From the NCBI RefSeq assembly GCF_004010955.1, contig NZ_CP025227.1:744001-808000 (forward strand): DNA of 64,000 nucleotides, given 5' to 3'. This document shows, piece after piece, positions 56,163 to 64,000 of the stretch. The notes under the pieces were generated by a model. That model saw nothing but the letters and a program-made list of their open reading frames with translations, was not told the DNA's origin and did no database searches. This DNA is from Actinomyces wuliandei (GTDB taxonomy: Bacteria; Actinomycetota; Actinomycetes; Actinomycetales; Actinomycetaceae). Position numbers and translations under genes: made by a program. Within the stretch, counting starts at the first letter, position 1; the number at the start of each line of letters is the position of its first letter.

Positions 56163-56428
56163 AGGGACAGGGTACCTGGCCGCTGCGATACCGGGGGACC
56201 GACGGCGGGACGCAGTGTGTGGTCCGGGCCTCGGCCTGCCGCCCGGGCGGGTGGGAACCTGGTCGGTCCCGCCTGTCCAGCTTCTGGGTGTTTCCGCTTT
56301 GCGACCTTCGGGTACGTGCTGCGACGCCCCGGTGCTCTCCTGCCGTACCCGAGCCTCGCACACCGTCCCGGGGAAGGCTCGAGCAGGCCACCAGGCTCCG
56401 GGCAGGCGGGAGCGGCGGACGGGAAGGT

Positions 56429-57321
56429 CGGCTCCCGTGGGGGCGTCGGTGGGCTGCTGCACGTCATCCCAGGGGTGGGTGGTGGGTGTGGTGATGCCCA
56501 GTATCCTGCGGATGTCTGCTGCGGTGGTGGGGGTGCTGTCTGGTGGGGGTGGGCGTGGTGCGGTGGGCGGGTCCACGGCCGCGCGGGCGGGTGCGGGCTG
56601 GTCGCGGTCGGGGCGGGGTGCTGGTGGGAGCAGCGCGGGAGGCGGCTGGCGGGCGCGCAGGCGCCTGACGCTGCGGCGCCGGGCGGTCAGCACGACCTCG
56701 AAGCCCAGCGGCAGGTGGCCCCGCCCCGCGGCGACCTGGCGCCGGGCGGCGGCGTCGACCACCACCGCGTTGGGGAGGTTCTGCGCCCCCAGGGAGGAGT
56801 TGACCCCCCGGTCACCGGGCACCGGCGCGCCCGAGGCGTCCCGGGCCGGCTCGGGGCCACCACCCAGGACCTGGTCAGGGTTGTGCAGGACGGCCACCTG
56901 CCGCATCGCCTCACCCGCCCAGGCACGCGCCTGGGCACGAGACATGTCGAGATGGTCCTTACCATACTCAGTTAGCCTGTTTGTGAGGTTCCTGCGTGCG
57001 CGTCGGGTGGCCTCGGCGCCCTGCCTGCCCTCCCGCTGGAACAGGTCGCGGGCGGCCAGGTAGTCCTGGGCCGGCACCTGGGACAGGACCTGGTACTGGC
57101 CGTGGAGCTGGAGCTCGAACTCCGCCCCCCCTGGCCCGCAGGCCGGGGCTGCGTCCGCTGTGGTAGACGGTGCGCACCACGCCCCGCCCGTCACCGGCCC
57201 GGCAGGGCGGGTACTCCCGGGCCACCGCCCCGGGCTCCTCCGCGCCCAGCGCGTGGCGGAAGCCATGCCCCTCCGGCAGGGCCGCAGGGCCGGAGCCCGC
57301 GCCGCCGTCCGGGCTGGTCAC
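56429..57321 (-). pseudogene. Ntox15 (toxin_15) Tde-like DNase toxin, frame broken at a G7 tract
   Basis: Starts at GTG 57321, overlapping the previous stop by 4 bases (GTGA). The first 65 codons (GHGFRHALGAEEPGAVAREY, VRTVYHSGRSPGLRA) are in one frame; the rest (GAEFELQLHGQYQVLSQVPA, QVAVLHNPDQVLGGG, VNSSLGAQNLPNAVV) is shifted. One fewer G in the run at 57125-57131 would join them. The tail has the Ntox15 signature, including HNPD (plus 56874-56885), the HxxD motif of the Tde1 DNase. No trafficking domain (LXG, RHS, PAAR) is seen. The 3' end is uncertain: the frame has no stop before glgE, and protein-like sequence fades near 56429. A GAD-like/DUF1851 gene, the Tdi family, precedes it. Confidence 0.7.
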
Positions 57322-58172
57322 GGCCCGTCCGCCTGCCCGGGGGAGGTGGTGGGGTCGGCGCCGATGAGCGGGGCGACCTGGCCCCAGGCCGCGCCCACCG
57401 GGTCGCTCACGACTACCTCGCCCTGCTGGGCCTGCACGACCAGGTAGGCGTGGGCGTCGACCACGCGCAGGTTGTCCACGCTGACCCGCCCGCCCAGCAC
57501 CGGCGCGACGATGAACCCGTAGACCTGGTCAGCGCCCACCGGCCCCAGCCGCTCCAGCGCCAGCGGCCCCAGAGGACGCCCCGACTCATCCTCAGGCTCC
57601 TCAACACTGCGGTCCGCTGCGCCGGTGAAAAGTGTCCGTCCTTGTCGTTGGCGGACTGCTGGGTGGGCGAAGGAGCGCACGGCCAGCCGGTCGACAATGA
57701 CCTCACCGTAGGTGGGGTCGACCTCCAGGCTGTCCCCGCTGTTCTCACCCCACAGGAACAGGTTGCCCATGGCCGAGCGCGCCAGGCAGTGGAAGGTGTC
57801 CGAGAACGGCAGCCGGTCGCGCACCGGGTCCAGCCACTCACTGACCACCGGCTCCCACTCCACCGGGTCAGTGACCCAGAACAGGCCCCGCCCAAACCCC
57901 TCGAGCCCGAACCGGCGCCACACCCGCAGCACCGAGCGCGGCAGCACCCGCCCGAACCGCTCAAAGCGCTCCCCCGGCACCGGGGAACCCACACCCATCG
58001 GCGCCAGCCCCGTCCCCGACACCGGGTCAATCAGGTCCCGGTCAACCACCTCATCCGTCAGCGCGTCCTGCTCGGCCGGGTCAGAAGGCTCCCGCGCCGA
58101 CCCAGGGCCCCACAGCCCCCCACCAGCACCACCCACCCCAGAACCAGAAGCCTGGACGCCGTCACTCACCAT
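57318..58172 (-). CDS. GAD-like/DUF1851 protein, Tdi1-type immunity protein
   Basis: 284 residues from ATG 58172. After a 70-residue acidic lead, FERFGRVLPRSVLRVWRRFG and LEGFGRGLFWVTDPVEWEPV match the GAD-like domain, and TFHCLARSAMGNLFLWGENS, SLEVDPTYGEVIVDRLA match DUF1851 (T6SS immunity protein Tdi1 C-terminal). In Agrobacterium, Tdi1 neutralises the Ntox15 DNase Tde1; here the Ntox15 gene follows with a 4-base overlap. It starts 3 bases after the stop of a 55-codon gene. The reading frame is intact, as expected if loss of the toxin is tolerated but immunity is kept. Confidence 0.78.
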   Translation of the reverse strand: MVSDGVQASGSGVGGAGGGLWGPGSAREPSDPAEQDALTDEVVDRDLIDPVSGTGLAPMGVGSPVPGERFERFGRVLPRSVLRVWRRFGLEGFGRGLFWVTDPVEWEPVVSEWLDPVRDRLPFSDTFHCLARSAMGNLFLWGENSGDSLEVDPTYGEVIVDRLAVRSFAHPAVRQRQGRTLFTGAADRSVEEPEDESGRPLGPLALERLGPVGADQVYGFIVAPVLGGRVSVDNLRVVDAHAYLVVQAQQGEVVVSDPVGAAWGQVAPLIGADPTTSPGQADGP

Positions 58173-58175
58173 CAG

Positions 58176-58343
58176 CTACCACCAGCTCCTCACCGAGGTG
58201 TCCTGAGCCTGGCCGACGGGGGCGACCCGCCACCGTGCCTGCCCGAAGCCGCCCATGCTCGCGTCCGCCCACACCGGGACGGCGCGCGGCCGTGCCTCAC
58301 GCCACCGCGCCTTGTCTACGCGCATGGGACCACCGTAACTCAT
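58176..58343 (-). CDS. 55-residue protein heading the Tdi/Tde-like operon
   Basis: ATG 58343 to TAG 58176-58178. The frame begins MSYGGPMRVDKARWREARPR and ends TSVRSWW; it is Arg/Trp-rich. TACCAT (plus 58350-58355) is 6 bases upstream, the same leaderless arrangement as neighbouring genes, which favours a real start. The immunity gene begins 3 bases after its stop. No family is recognised; it could be a decayed fragment of a longer effector or adaptor. Confidence 0.4.
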   Translation of the reverse strand: MSYGGPMRVDKARWREARPRAVPVWADASMGGFGQARWRVAPVGQAQDTSVRSWW

Positions 58344-58403
58344 GCCGCGATGGTAACGGAACAGTGTCGTCGTATCACGTAGCAGCCTGCCGGTCCCCGT
58401 CCC

Positions 58404-59588
58404 TCAGTAGCTCATGCCCATGGCGGTGCGCACGGCCTCCAGGGTCTCCTCCGCCACGGCGCGGGCGCGCTCGTTGCCGTCGTGGAGCACCTGGAGCAGG
58501 TAGCCCTCGTCCGTCTCCAGCTCACACCGACGGGCCCTGACCGGGGCGAGGAACTCGTTGACCGCCTCGGTGGTGATCCTCTTGAGCGTCCCGGCGCCGC
58601 CGTCGCCGATGCGCTCGGCGATCTCCTCGGGCGTCCCCGCTCCGCACAGCGAGGCCAGCCTCAGCAGGTTGGAGACTTCTGGCCGCCCCACCGGGTCATA
58701 GGTGATGACCCGCTCGGAGTCCGTCCTGGCCTTCCTCAGCAGCCTGGCGGTCTCGTCGGCGCTCATCCGCAGCTCAATGGTGTTGTGGCGCGACTTGCTC
58801 ATCTTCTCCCCGTCCAGTCCCAGCAGCAGCGGGGCCTCGCTGAGCAGGGCCTCGGGGCGGCGGAAGACAGGGTGGTCCTGGACTGCGCGCCCGTAGCGCC
58901 TGTCGAAGCGCTGGGCGATGAGCCTGGCCTGCTCCAGGTGGGGCAGCTGGTCCTTGCCCACGGGGACAAGGTTGGCCTGGCAGAAGAGGATGTCGGCCGC
59001 CTGGTGGACCGGGTAGGTCAGCAGCAGGCCGCTCATGGCGCGGCCCTCGGTTGCCTCCAGCTCGGCCTTGACCGTGGGGTTGCGGTGGAGCTCGGACTCG
59101 GTGACCAGGGACAGGAAGGGCAGCATGAGCTGGTTGGCGGCCGGGACCGCCGAGTGGGTGAAGACGGTGGAGCGCTGCGGGTCCACGCCCACAGCCAGGG
59201 TGTCGGCCACCAGGGACAGGACGCGCTCACGCACCGGTCCCACGGCGTCGCGGTCGGTGATGACCTGGTAGTCGGCCACCAGGATCCAGGTCTCCACGCC
59301 CGTGTCCTGGATGGTCCGCCACGAGCTCATGGTCCCGAAGTAGTGCCCCAGGTGCATGTTGCCCGTAGGGCGCACCCCGGTGAGCATCCGGTACCGGTCG
59401 GGGTGGACCGCCAGGTCCGCCTCGATCTCGGCTGAGCGGGCGACGGAGCGGGCCAGGGAGGCCTCGTTGGTCGACGCGGCCAAGGTGTCCTCGGCCGAGC
59501 TGGCCAAGGAGGAGGCGGGAGCCTCCGGGACGGCCTGCGCGACGTCCTTGAGAGTGTCCGAGGGGTCCCTCGGGGTCGGCTGAGTCAT
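58404..59588 (-). CDS. trpS: Tryptophanyl-tRNA synthetase
   Basis: 394 residues from ATG 59588; TAGGAT (plus 59596-59601) is 7 bases upstream (leaderless), which is why the ATG at 59597 is rejected. Class I synthetase: RPTGNMHLGHYFG (HIGH-type), VADYQVITDRD, and the KMSKS motif GLDGEKMSKSRHN. A 60-residue Ala/Ser/Glu-rich extension precedes the core. Confidence 0.95.
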   Translation of the reverse strand: MTQPTPRDPSDTLKDVAQAVPEAPASSLASSAEDTLAASTNEASLARSVARSAEIEADLAVHPDRYRMLTGVRPTGNMHLGHYFGTMSSWRTIQDTGVETWILVADYQVITDRDAVGPVRERVLSLVADTLAVGVDPQRSTVFTHSAVPAANQLMLPFLSLVTESELHRNPTVKAELEATEGRAMSGLLLTYPVHQAADILFCQANLVPVGKDQLPHLEQARLIAQRFDRRYGRAVQDHPVFRRPEALLSEAPLLLGLDGEKMSKSRHNTIELRMSADETARLLRKARTDSERVITYDPVGRPEVSNLLRLASLCGAGTPEEIAERIGDGGAGTLKRITTEAVNEFLAPVRARRCELETDEGYLLQVLHDGNERARAVAEETLEAVRTAMGMSY

Positions 59589-60402
59589 GGGGGCCATCCT
59601 AGGGGTGCTTCCCTGTGAGGTTGTGTCCGTGTTGTGCGGGGTCGGTGGGTGCCTGGTGCTCTGGAAGTGCCCGGCGCCGTGTGTGTGCTGTCATATCTCC
59701 TGGGAGGGGGTGGGGTTGTTCGTCTGAGCAGATCCACACCAGCGGGACTCGCGTGAGGTTGGCTGGCACGGACGAGGCTCAGGTGGAAGATGTCAGCAGA
59801 AGGAGGAGCGGTGCCAGCACACCGCGACACCAGCAGCGCCCTCGACGCCGGCAGCGCTCGAGAGAGGGAGCCTGGCTCACGCTGTTGCACCCCACATCGA
59901 CAGGCTCCACTCCGGCAGGAGTGGAGCCAGGCAGGCTCGCGCTGGTGCACGCCACCTGGAACAGCCCCAACAGGTACATGCCCCGCCCCCGCCAGCTCCC
60001 AGACAGCCCCAGCCGTCTCCGACTCCCACCGGTCTTAGAGTCCCACTAGTCTCGGGCCGGCCCCGGGCAGTCCCGGTCTGCCCCTGGTGGCGTCGGTCAG
60101 CCGGACCTGGCGCAGGGCGGCTGGCCCTGCCCCGCGCCGACGTGGGGCAGAGCGGGGCCGCCCACACTCCTCAGCTCAGTACCCCTCAGTTGTCAAGTAC
60201 GCGTCAACGCGAGTCGTCAAGGCCCTGGTCAGGGTGCGAGCGTCATAACCCGCATCATGCGCAGGCCCTCATCCGCCACCTACTCCGTTCCGTCCACGAT
60301 CTCCCAGGGTGGTACGGCTAGAGCCTGTCCAGGGCGTGCCGTCGAGGGCCTGCTGTCCAGGGGCGGTCAGTCCGGGGGATCGGGCGGCCAGGCCAGGACT
60401 GG
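59589..60402. other. 814-base intergenic region with a hairpin and an imperfect direct repeat
   Basis: No protein-like open frame. GGCTCCACTCC (59903-59913) pairs exactly with GGAGTGGAGCC (59918-59928) across GGCA. It is flanked by two related stretches, about 59872-59895 and 59930-59953 (GCTGTTGCAC and GCTGGTGCAC cores). The trpS promoter lies at its left edge. The rest shows nothing I can name. Confidence 0.45.
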
Positions 60403-62880
60403 TCAGCGACGAGCCGTGCTCAGGTCGGCCAGCCGCTCCCCGGAGAGGTACACGCGCAGGGACAGCGCGTCCAGGTTGGTGGTGTCCCCCGGGCGGTCCT
60501 GACGACAGCTCATGGTCGCGGGGCGGGCGGTCTCCAGGTTTCCTGGTGTGCTGTCAGTGCTCCTCGTGCTCCTGGTGTTCCCGGTGCTCCTGCTCCTTGC
60601 CTCGTCGGTGGTGGGGTCGCTCCGGTGCGCGACAGCGTCCTGGCTGTCCTGCTGCGGGGCACCGTGGTAATCCGCTGCGGCGTACAGGTCGCTGGCCGTC
60701 GCCGCGCGGGTGACACGCCGGGCCAGGGTGAAGGGCAGGGTGTGGGGTTGGGGGACGGCCCAGGTGGAGTCCCAGGCCAGGTGCCAGTCCGTGTCGTGCC
60801 CGTTGGGCAGCACGACCTCGACCTGGTCCAGGGTGCCGTTGACGACGACCAGGAGGTCGTCGTCGTCCCACAGCCGTCCTGAGCGCAGCATCTGGACCAC
60901 GCGCGTGTGCGGGTCGTGCCAGGCGACGGCGTCCATCAGCTCACCGTCGCCACGGAACCAGGACAGGTCGGGGATCGTGTCCTCCTCCTGGACCTGCCCC
61001 GTAGCAAAGCGGTCCGGCCGTACCACCGGGTGGGCGTGGCGCAGATCGACGAGGAAGCGGGTCGTGGCGACCAGGTCCTGCTGCCAGGGCTCCAGGTCCC
61101 AGTCCACCCAGGACAGGGGCGAGTCCTGGCAGTAGCAGTTGTTGTTACCCTGCTGGGTGCGGCCCAGCTCGTCACCTCCCAGGATCATCGGAGTGCCCGC
61201 GCTCAGCAGCAAGGTGGCCAGCAGGTTGCGCATGGAGCGGCGTCGCAGGACCTCGATAGGTCCCAGGTTGAGGCCCTCGACCACCGGCCCCTCGAAGCCG
61301 TGGTTCCAGGACCGGTTGTCGGAGGTGCCGTCCCGGTTGTCCTCCTTGTTGTCCAGGTTGTGCTTGTGGTCATAGCACACCAGGTCCCGCAAGGAGAAGC
61401 CGTCGTGAGCGGTGATGAAGTTGACCGATCCCAGGGGGCCGCGCCCTCCGGGGTTCTCCCCGTTGCTGAAGAGGTCAGCGCTGCCCGACAGCCTCGTGGC
61501 CAGGTCCCGCAGGTCTGAGCCCTGACGGCCTCTGGACATCTCTGAGGGGTCATGCAGCCAGAAGGAGCGCACCGTACCCCGGAAGTGGTCGTTCCAGTCC
61601 TGGAAGGGCTCCGGGAACTGGCCGGTCTGCCACCCGCCGGGGCCCACGTCCCAGGGCTCGCTGATCAGCTTGACCCCGGACAGCACGGGGTCGGTCGCGG
61701 CCGCTACCAGCAAAGGGTGACGTGAGGAGAACTCCGAGGCGTGGCGTCCCAGGGTCACGGCCAGGTCGAAGCGGAAGCCGTCCACGCCGACCTCGCTGAC
61801 CCAGTAGCGCAGCGAGTCCAGGACCAGCTGGACCGCCCGCGTGGAGCGGAAGTCCACCGTGTTGCCGGTGCCGGTGACGTCGACGTACTGGGCGGGACGG
61901 TGGGGCCCGTGGAGGTAGTAGCCGAGGTTGTCCAGGCCCCGCAGGCTCAGGGACGGGCCGTCCATGCCACCCTCACAGGTGTGGTTGTAGACGACGTCGA
62001 GGACCACCTCCAGCCCGGCCTCGTGGAGCATGGAGACCATGCCGCGTACCTCGTCCAGAACGGCCTGTGGCCCCGCCGCACGGGCTCCCGGCGAGGCGTA
62101 GGAGGGCTCTGGGGCGAAGTAGCCCAAGGTGGAGTACCCCCAGTAGTTCGTCAGCCCCTTCCTGACGAGGAACGGCTCGGTGAAGGCGGCGTGGATCGGC
62201 AGCAGCTCGATGGTGGTCACGCCCAGCTTCTTGAGGTGGTCCACGGTGGCGAAGTGGGCCAGCCCGGCGTAGGTGCCGCGCAGGTGCTCGGGCACACCGG
62301 GCAGGTCGTGGGTCAGGCCCTTGACGTGGGCCTCGTAGATGACGGTGCGCTCACGGGGCACACGCGGCCCGGGGACGACGGGGAAGGAGTCTCCGGTGAC
62401 GACTCCCATGACCGTGTGCCCCACCGAGTCGAGCGTGGAGGGGTGCCAGTCGTGGGGGTTGGGGGACGTCGGGACCAGGTCCGGGTCCACCGTGTGCGCG
62501 TAGATCTGCGGGCCGAGGTCCACGCTGCCGTCCAGGGCGCGCGCGTAGGGGTCGAGGAGCAGCTTACGCGGGTTGTGCAGAAGCCCCTCACCGGGGTTCC
62601 AGGGGCCGTGGACACGGTAGCCGTAGCGCTGCCCGGCCCGAACACCGGGAACGTGGGCGGACCACACGCCCTGGCGGGGGCCGTGCATGCCGACCCGGGT
62701 CTCGCTGACCACCGTTGCGTCGGCGTCCACCTCCAGCAGGCACAGGTCCACCGCCGTGGCGTGGGCGGCGTGGACCACGAAGTCCGCACCGTCACCAGTG
62801 AGGACAGCCCCTAGTCTGTGTCTCGCAGGAACGTCGTGCGCTGCGCGCGGCGCAGGTGTCAGCACAGGTGTCGGAGGCAT
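60403..62880 (-). CDS. glgX: Glycogen debranching enzyme
   Basis: 825 residues from ATG 62880. Isoamylase-type hydrolysis of alpha-1,6 bonds. CBM48 region (RYGYRVHGPWNPGEGLLHNP), then GH13 motifs: VVLDVVYNHTCEGG, GVDGFRFDLAVTLGRHASEF (nucleophile), VKLISEPWDVGPGGW (acid) and NFITAHDGFSLRDLV. The last 90 residues are a low-complexity Ser/Thr/Arg-rich tail beyond the usual end. Separate from the glgE operon but in the same alpha-glucan pathway. Confidence 0.95.
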   Translation of the reverse strand: MPPTPVLTPAPRAAHDVPARHRLGAVLTGDGADFVVHAAHATAVDLCLLEVDADATVVSETRVGMHGPRQGVWSAHVPGVRAGQRYGYRVHGPWNPGEGLLHNPRKLLLDPYARALDGSVDLGPQIYAHTVDPDLVPTSPNPHDWHPSTLDSVGHTVMGVVTGDSFPVVPGPRVPRERTVIYEAHVKGLTHDLPGVPEHLRGTYAGLAHFATVDHLKKLGVTTIELLPIHAAFTEPFLVRKGLTNYWGYSTLGYFAPEPSYASPGARAAGPQAVLDEVRGMVSMLHEAGLEVVLDVVYNHTCEGGMDGPSLSLRGLDNLGYYLHGPHRPAQYVDVTGTGNTVDFRSTRAVQLVLDSLRYWVSEVGVDGFRFDLAVTLGRHASEFSSRHPLLVAAATDPVLSGVKLISEPWDVGPGGWQTGQFPEPFQDWNDHFRGTVRSFWLHDPSEMSRGRQGSDLRDLATRLSGSADLFSNGENPGGRGPLGSVNFITAHDGFSLRDLVCYDHKHNLDNKEDNRDGTSDNRSWNHGFEGPVVEGLNLGPIEVLRRRSMRNLLATLLLSAGTPMILGGDELGRTQQGNNNCYCQDSPLSWVDWDLEPWQQDLVATTRFLVDLRHAHPVVRPDRFATGQVQEEDTIPDLSWFRGDGELMDAVAWHDPHTRVVQMLRSGRLWDDDDLLVVVNGTLDQVEVVLPNGHDTDWHLAWDSTWAVPQPHTLPFTLARRVTRAATASDLYAAADYHGAPQQDSQDAVAHRSDPTTDEARSRSTGNTRSTRSTDSTPGNLETARPATMSCRQDRPGDTTNLDALSLRVYLSGERLADLSTARR

Positions 62881-63070
62881 GCCCACTATTGTCGGGTCCT
62901 GCCTGGGGACGTACCAGCCGAAACCGGTGTGAGGTCTCACTCCGATATCACGGGTCACACGGGACCGCGGCACCTCAAGGCGGTGAGACAGGTAACCGTG
63001 CAGGTGACAGCGTGTCAGCGTGACTGAGCGCTCATGGGCGGGTGCGGCCTGGTGTGGCAGTCTTGGCCGC

Positions 63071-63853
63071 ATGAAGATCGTGGTCTGCGTCAAGCACGTC
63101 CCTGACGTGCAGTCTGAGCGCCGCCTGGAGGACGGCCGCCTGGTTCGTGGTGAGGACGACGTGCTCAACGAGCTTGATGAGAACGCGGTCGAGGCAGCGG
63201 TCAGCCTCGTCGAGGCTGCTGACGACGGCGGGGCCGGTGGGCCTGGTGAGGTTGTCGCCCTGACCATGGGGCCGCACGACGCCGAGGACGCCGTGCGCCG
63301 CGCCCTCCAGATGGGGGCGAGCAGGGGCGTGGTCGTCAGCGACGCCTCCCTGGAGGGGGCCGACGTCGTCGCGACGGCGAGGACCCTGGCGGCGGCGGTC
63401 TCCAGGATCGGCGGGGTGGACCTGGTCGTCACCGGCATGGCCTCGCTGGACGCAATGACGTCAATGCTCCCCGGCGCCCTGGCGGCTGCCCTCCGACTGC
63501 CTGCCCTGACCCTGGCCAGCCAGGTGGAGGTCGCCGACGGCGCCGTGACGGTCACCCGGACGCTGGGCACGGTCCGTGAGGTGCTCAGCGCTCCTCTTCC
63601 CGCCCTGGTCTCGGTGACGGACCAGGCCAACGAGCCCCGTTACCCTAACTTCGCCGCGATGCGTGCGGCCAAGAAGAAGCCCGTGGACGTGTGGGACCTG
63701 TCCGACCTGGGGCTGGAGCCCAGCGCCGGGCCCTCGGTGGCGGTGGTTGGCTCCCGGGAGCGCCCGGCCCGGCAGGTGGGCACTATCCGCACTGACGCAG
63801 GCCAGGCCGGGCGTGAGCTGGCCGCCTGGCTGGTGGACAACAAGCTCGTCTGA
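63071..63853 (+). CDS. etfB: Electron transfer flavoprotein subunit beta
   Basis: 260 residues from ATG 63071; CAGTCT lies 7 bases before it. Forms the FAD/AMP-binding heterodimer that carries electrons from acyl-CoA and other dehydrogenases. Motifs: MKIVVCVKHVPDVQSERRLE, NELDENAVEAAVSLVEAADD, VVALTMGPHDAEDAVRRALQ and the C-terminal RYPNFAAMRAAKKKPVDVWD. etfA follows 70 bases later. Confidence 0.94.
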   Translation: MKIVVCVKHVPDVQSERRLEDGRLVRGEDDVLNELDENAVEAAVSLVEAADDGGAGGPGEVVALTMGPHDAEDAVRRALQMGASRGVVVSDASLEGADVVATARTLAAAVSRIGGVDLVVTGMASLDAMTSMLPGALAAALRLPALTLASQVEVADGAVTVTRTLGTVREVLSAPLPALVSVTDQANEPRYPNFAAMRAAKKKPVDVWDLSDLGLEPSAGPSVAVVGSRERPARQVGTIRTDAGQAGRELAAWLVDNKLV

Positions 63854-63923
63854 CACGCGCGGGCACAGCGGCCCCGGCAGGGGCACGCACCGGACACACC
63901 TGCTGAGAAGGAGACTGACCCTG

Positions 63924-64000
63924 ATGCTTGACGCCCCCGTGCTTGTGCTTGTCGACCTGGAGGCCTCCGGGGCGCCGCAGGACGCGGCCCCGGCCGCTGT
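63924..64000 (+). CDS. etfA: Electron transfer flavoprotein subunit alpha, start only
   Basis: ATG 63924 after GAAGGAGA; the first 25 codons (MLDAPVLVLVDLEASGAPQD) are visible before the window ends. Identified from its place after etfB and the typical V-L-V start; the rest is outside. Confidence 0.75.
   Translation, partial: MLDAPVLVLVDLEASGAPQDAAPAA

Noticed and set aside
54021..57266. A single 1081-codon open frame joining the toxin sequence to GlgE
   Set aside because: The GlgE start with a -10 six bases upstream is well supported, the joining segment is not protein-like, and lack of stops is common in such GC-rich DNA.
56429..58343. A type VI secretion locus around the Tde/Tdi-like pair
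   Set aside because: No VgrG, PAAR, Hcp or sheath genes are present, and type VI systems of this kind belong to Gram-negative bacteria.

Overview
The window is high-GC actinobacterial DNA, most likely from Actinomyces or a close relative. That assignment is inferred from gene order and content: threonylcarbamoyl-AMP synthase, a WecA/TagO-type transferase and atpI run straight into the atp operon; DUF2550 and nucS lie just beyond it; the GlgE alpha-glucan pathway is complete; and a zinc-responsive cluster of cysteine-poor ribosomal proteins sits opposite an Rv0106-like protein. At least eleven genes appear to be leaderless, with a TANNNT-like -10 hexamer only 6-8 bases before the start codon.

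Layout. 1-2800 is accessory DNA: the end of an exported protein and a small partner gene, a 38-bp perfect palindrome, a short gene remnant, a three-repeat orphan CRISPR array, an HTH/zinc-ribbon regulator, and about 1.1 kb of gene-free DNA rich in inverted repeats. 2800-4841 has a frameshifted NAD(P)H quinone reductase, its divergent MerR regulator and a DJ-1/PfpI protein. 5164-10711 is a PspC-type envelope module: a membrane partner, a PspC protein with a probable homopolymer frameshift, and a divergent PspC-domain histidine kinase with its response regulator. 10760-21229 runs from the tRNA t6A gene and the lipid-linked sugar-phosphate transferase into atpI-B-E-F-H-A-G-D-C and DUF2550. 21311-29231 holds a membrane acyltransferase-like protein, nucS and an AlkZ-like glycosylase (DNA repair), nagA, an MBL-fold hydrolase, a DinB-like protein, a beta-carbonic anhydrase and a small conserved protein. 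29296-33684 holds purU, a kinase pseudogene and the zinc-responsive module (bL36, bL31B, uS14, bL33, bL28, then an Rv0106-like protein across a shared Zur box). 34066-36503 is a ZTP riboswitch controlling glyA-folD. 36624-41441 is a histidine kinase/response regulator pair followed by a three-gene ABC transporter. 41593-47987 holds acylphosphatase, exonuclease III, galactokinase, a 2H phosphoesterase, a BrkB-like protein and a mannose-1-phosphate guanylyltransferase.

48069-56162 (minus strand) encodes GlgE, TreS, maltokinase and GlgB, which turn trehalose into branched alpha-glucan through maltose-1-phosphate; glgX (60403-62880) debranches it. Between glgE and trpS is the most unusual unit: a 55-codon gene, a GAD-like/DUF1851 protein and an Ntox15 (toxin_15) protein with an HxxD motif. 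This matches the Tde/Tdi DNase-immunity pair known from proteobacterial type VI secretion, here in an actinobacterium with no such apparatus in view; the toxin frame is broken at a G7 tract. The window ends with etfB and the start of etfA.

Other recurring signals are a 13-bp motif (GAAGATGTGCAGC) arranged as nested inverted repeats in three intergenic regions, and several genes carrying frameshifts at or near short repeats.
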